From Anaerolineales bacterium (GTDB taxonomy: Bacteria > Chloroflexota > Anaerolineae > Anaerolineales > Villigracilaceae): a DNA stretch of 7,683 bases. The stretch spans positions 1 to 7,683 of the forward strand of contig JAICQC010000228.1 in assembly GCA_025938055.1 (NCBI GenBank), written 5' to 3'. The notes beneath the pieces were generated by a model. It saw only the letters and a list, made by a program, of their open reading frames with translations, had not been told where the DNA came from and ran no database searches. This document shows positions 5,625-7,683 of this stretch, piece after piece (within the stretch, counting starts at the first letter, position 1; every line of letters begins with the position of its first letter). A program made the position numbers and the translations under genes.

Positions 5625-6437
5625 CTATATCTGAACTTTATTTTCGATCTTCGTTTCGCCCACCTGAATGATGACGATATCCTCCGTCTGTAAGGTGAAG
5701 TCATCAGGGACGAGACAGGTTCCGGTCATCAAAAAGACTCCCTGCGGGAAATCCAGTTCGCGTGTGAGAAACTCCACCAACTCAGGCAGCATCCGCTTCA
5801 TGGAGGTGGTACTTGCTTCACCGCTGAAGACTGTTTCATTTGCTCGCCGAATCTCCATGCGGATGGGAAGATTCTGGATCATCCCGGATTCGCACAACAA
5901 AATACCATGTCCCAATGCGCACGAGCCGTTATAGATTTTCGCCTGCGGCAGGTAGAGGGGGTTCTCGCCTTCGATATCGCGCGAGGAAACGTCGTTCCCC
6001 GCACAATAGCCCACGATCTCTCGATGAGAATTAATGACCGGCACTAATTCCGGTTCGGGTACATTCCAACTGCTATCCTTGCGGATGCGGATCGGTCCGT
6101 CGTTGCCCGAAACTCGCCACCCCAGGGATTTGGAAAAGATCTCTGGTCGCTCCGCCTCATAGACTTTTTGATACATATCCGCCACACTGGATTCTGCTTT
6201 CCGCGCCTCGCGGCTTTGTAAATAGGTGACTCCCGCCGCCCATACTTCCTGTTGTGGATCGATCGGCGCTTCCTCCTCGCCCGAAGCTGATTCGTTGCCC
6301 GATAATCTTTCCAACACTTCGAACATGGTCCCGCGTGTCATCTGGAGTAACGTGGACAGGCTCAGGCTTGTCGGCAGAAAATGACCGTCTACTGCCCAGC
6401 GTGATCCGTTTGAAGTTTTATGTTTGGTGAGTAGCAT
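5625..6437 (-). CDS. FAH-family 2-keto-3-deoxy-pentonate (2-dehydro-3-deoxy-D-arabinonate) dehydratase-like enzyme
   Basis: Cytoplasmic enzyme of the fumarylacetoacetate hydrolase superfamily, 270 residues, close in size to the archaeal KdaD enzymes (about 300). The N-terminal part (1-60) is variable. The catalytic FAH domain follows: VWAAGVTYLQSREAR (66-80), the metal-ligand pair E128 and E130 in NVPEPEL, D149 in AGNDVSSRDIEG, and PQAK with Lys167. These are the divalent-metal and substrate positions of the family. Known relatives remove water from 2-keto-3-deoxy-pentonate to give 2-oxoglutarate semialdehyde. It starts 24 bases after the stop of the dehydratase gene, with AGGAG seven bases before the ATG, and ends ten bases before the UlaG-like fragment. 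Being next to a YjhG/YagF-type aldonate dehydratase strongly suggests the consecutive step. FAH proteins also include isomerases and acylpyruvases, so the exact substrate is inferred. Confidence 0.82.
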   Translation of the reverse strand: MLLTKHKTSNGSRWAVDGHFLPTSLSLSTLLQMTRGTMFEVLERLSGNESASGEEEAPIDPQQEVWAAGVTYLQSREARKAESSVADMYQKVYEAERPEIFSKSLGWRVSGNDGPIRIRKDSSWNVPEPELVPVINSHREIVGYCAGNDVSSRDIEGENPLYLPQAKIYNGSCALGHGILLCESGMIQNLPIRMEIRRANETVFSGEASTTSMKRMLPELVEFLTRELDFPQGVFLMTGTCLVPDDFTLQTEDIVIIQVGETKIENKVQI

Positions 6438-6461
6438 GGGACATCTCCTAAAGTGTTTTAA

Positions 6462-7683
6462 CTACGAAGCTAACTTCTCAAGAATCATATCTACATCGTA
6501 CACACATCCACCCCATGTGCCGCCGCTGACGTTTTGCAGAGCTGCCCATACACGAGTATCCTCTGGCAGGTCAGGATTCAGCTTCAACTTGGGATGAGGT
6601 GAGCGGGAGTCCAAATCAACCTTGAGCACATCGATACTTCCCGAAAGATTGACTCGATCAACAATGACCCGGATCGTATCGCCGTCCCGCAGCTTCCCAA
6701 GTGGACCTCCCGCCAGCGCCTCGGGTCCCACGTGACCGATGCACGCGCCTGTGCTGACGCCGCTGAAGCGAGCATCGGTGATGAGAGCGATGGTTTTGCC
6801 GTGAGGTAAGTACTTCAATGCGGATGTGAGCTGATAGGTCTCTTCCATACCTGTGCCCATCGGACCGCAGCCGATCAGCGCGATGATGTCGCCGGCCCTG
6901 ACGGGATTATCGCTCAAGTCTTTGACCGCGGCGATCGCGGCACGCTCGCTCGTGAACACGCGGGCGGGACCCGTTTTACGATAGACGCCATCTGCATCGA
7001 CAACACTCGGATCGATGGCGGTGCTTTTGATCACGGCTCCCTGTGGCGCCAGATTACCTGTGATGAATGTGATCGTGCTCGTCAACCCACGCTCGCGTGC
7101 TTTCGTTGGATTCATGATCACATCGTCGGGATCAACGTTATCCAGTTCCTGAAGTCGTGCGCGAAGTCTTACGCGACGTTCACTGTGTTCCCATTCTTCA
7201 AGCGCTTCGCCCACCGTACCGCCATTCACGGTGCGAGCATTAAGTTTCAACAGCCCCAGCTCTCGCAAATGCAGCATCACTTCCGGCACACCACCTGCCA
7301 GGAAGACCTGCACAGTTCCATAGCCAATCGGTCCGTTCGGCATGACATCCACTAAGCGCGGTGTGGAGCGATTAACGCCTGACCAATTGTCCACAGTGGG
7401 ACGGGGGAGTTTCGCGGCATGCGCAATCGCAGGGATGTGCAACAACAAATTTGTACTTCCACCAAACGCGGCGTGGGTGACCATAGCGTTATGAACGGAG
7501 TCTTCTGTGAGAATGTCGCCGGTCACGATGTTTTGTGCCGACATACCCATCAATGTACGCGCGGATCGTTTTGCCACATCAAACCAGATCGCCTGACCCG
7601 ACGGCGCCAAAGCGGAATGTATCACAGCCAGTCCCAGCGCCTCTGCTACCACCTGACTGGTTGCCGCCGTCCCAAGGAATTGG
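6462..7683 (-). CDS. yjhG: D-xylonate dehydratase, YjhG/YagF type (IlvD/Edd superfamily), C-terminal part
   Basis: The last 406 residues of an enzyme of about 650; the frame is open through the window edge, so the start is outside. The first visible residues ([17 protein letters not shown]) directly follow the Cys ligand of the Fe-S cluster in this family, and the last base at the edge is consistent with a Cys codon. Further family motifs are [60 protein letters not shown] (its Ser is the catalytic base in IlvD/Edd enzymes) and a C-terminal [22 protein letters not shown] and [11 protein letters not shown] are characteristic of the YjhG/YagF branch rather than IlvD. The enzyme would remove water from D-xylonate or a similar aldonate to form the 2-keto-3-deoxy acid in the cytoplasm. 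It is the upstream partner of the FAH gene. The GTG at 7652 is an internal Val, not a start. Confidence 0.9.
   Translation of the reverse strand, partial: QFLGTAATSQVVAEALGLAVIHSALAPSGQAIWFDVAKRSARTLMGMSAQNIVTGDILTEDSVHNAMVTHAAFGGSTNLLLHIPAIAHAAKLPRPTVDNWSGVNRSTPRLVDVMPNGPIGYGTVQVFLAGGVPEVMLHLRELGLLKLNARTVNGGTVGEALEEWEHSERRVRLRARLQELDNVDPDDVIMNPTKARERGLTSTITFITGNLAPQGAVIKSTAIDPSVVDADGVYRKTGPARVFTSERAAIAAVKDLSDNPVRAGDIIALIGCGPMGTGMEETYQLTSALKYLPHGKTIALITDARFSGVSTGACIGHVGPEALAGGPLGKLRDGDTIRVIVDRVNLSGSIDVLKVDLDSRSPHPKLKLNPDLPEDTRVWAALQNVSGGTWGGCVYDVDMILEKLAS

Noticed and set aside
5432..5671. Plus-strand frame of 79 codons considered as the kinase's missing 3' end
   Set aside because: The translation lacks FGGY C-terminal motifs, and the opposite strand encodes the UlaG-like start with a good ribosome binding site and operon spacing.
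1..7683. CRISPR arrays, tRNA or rRNA genes, phage or defence genes
   Set aside because: No regularly spaced direct repeats, no tRNA-like cloverleaf and no rRNA stretches were recognised; all intact genes are accounted for by transport, regulation and sugar-acid metabolism.

Overview
The window looks like part of a sugar or sugar-acid catabolic island from a bacterium, most likely a Chloroflexota (Anaerolineae-like) genome. That guess rests on the overall look of the proteins: a Tat-exported lipoprotein of the family-5 binding-protein class, a YjhG/YagF-type dehydratase next to an FAH-family enzyme, moderate G+C in genes and AT-rich spacers. No marker gene confirms it.

Layout, left to right. 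(1) 1-3160, minus strand: a transporter operon, read right to left, with a family-5 substrate-binding lipoprotein (3160-1202), a DppB/OppB-type permease (1051-41) and the first ten codons of a second permease (31-1). A perfect 11-bp stem-loop sits between the binding protein and the first permease. (2) 3161-3783: an AT-rich divergent control region with a good minus-strand promoter for the transporter, a weaker plus-strand promoter for the regulator, and palindromes that could be operators. (3) 3784-4893, plus strand: a LacI-family repressor with an unusual hinge. (4) 5013-5234, plus strand: the first ~74 codons of an FGGY-type sugar kinase, with an in-frame TGA where the family has Trp, then cut short. 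(5) About 5240-5488: a 249-bp stretch bounded by 18-bp inverted repeats (17/18), a probable MITE or IS remnant. (6) 5614-5486, minus strand: the first 42 codons of a UlaG-like metallo-beta-lactamase-fold hydrolase, cut at the right edge of that element. (7) 6437-5625 and 7683-6462, minus strand: an FAH-family 2-keto-3-deoxy-pentonate dehydratase-like enzyme and the C-terminal ~406 residues of a YjhG/YagF-type D-xylonate dehydratase, its start outside the window.

Taken together, the intact enzymes fit non-phosphorylative breakdown of a pentonate: aldonate to 2-keto-3-deoxy acid (YjhG/YagF type), then dehydration to 2-oxoglutarate semialdehyde (FAH type). The transporter and LacI regulator probably deliver and sense a sugar or oligosaccharide, although the transporter family is usually labelled dipeptide/oligopeptide. 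The kinase and the UlaG-like hydrolase appear to be dead, truncated at opposite ends of the same small repeat element. The most striking observation is this two-gene scar, which is best explained by a deletion between two copies of a mobile element. I found no wholly new system.
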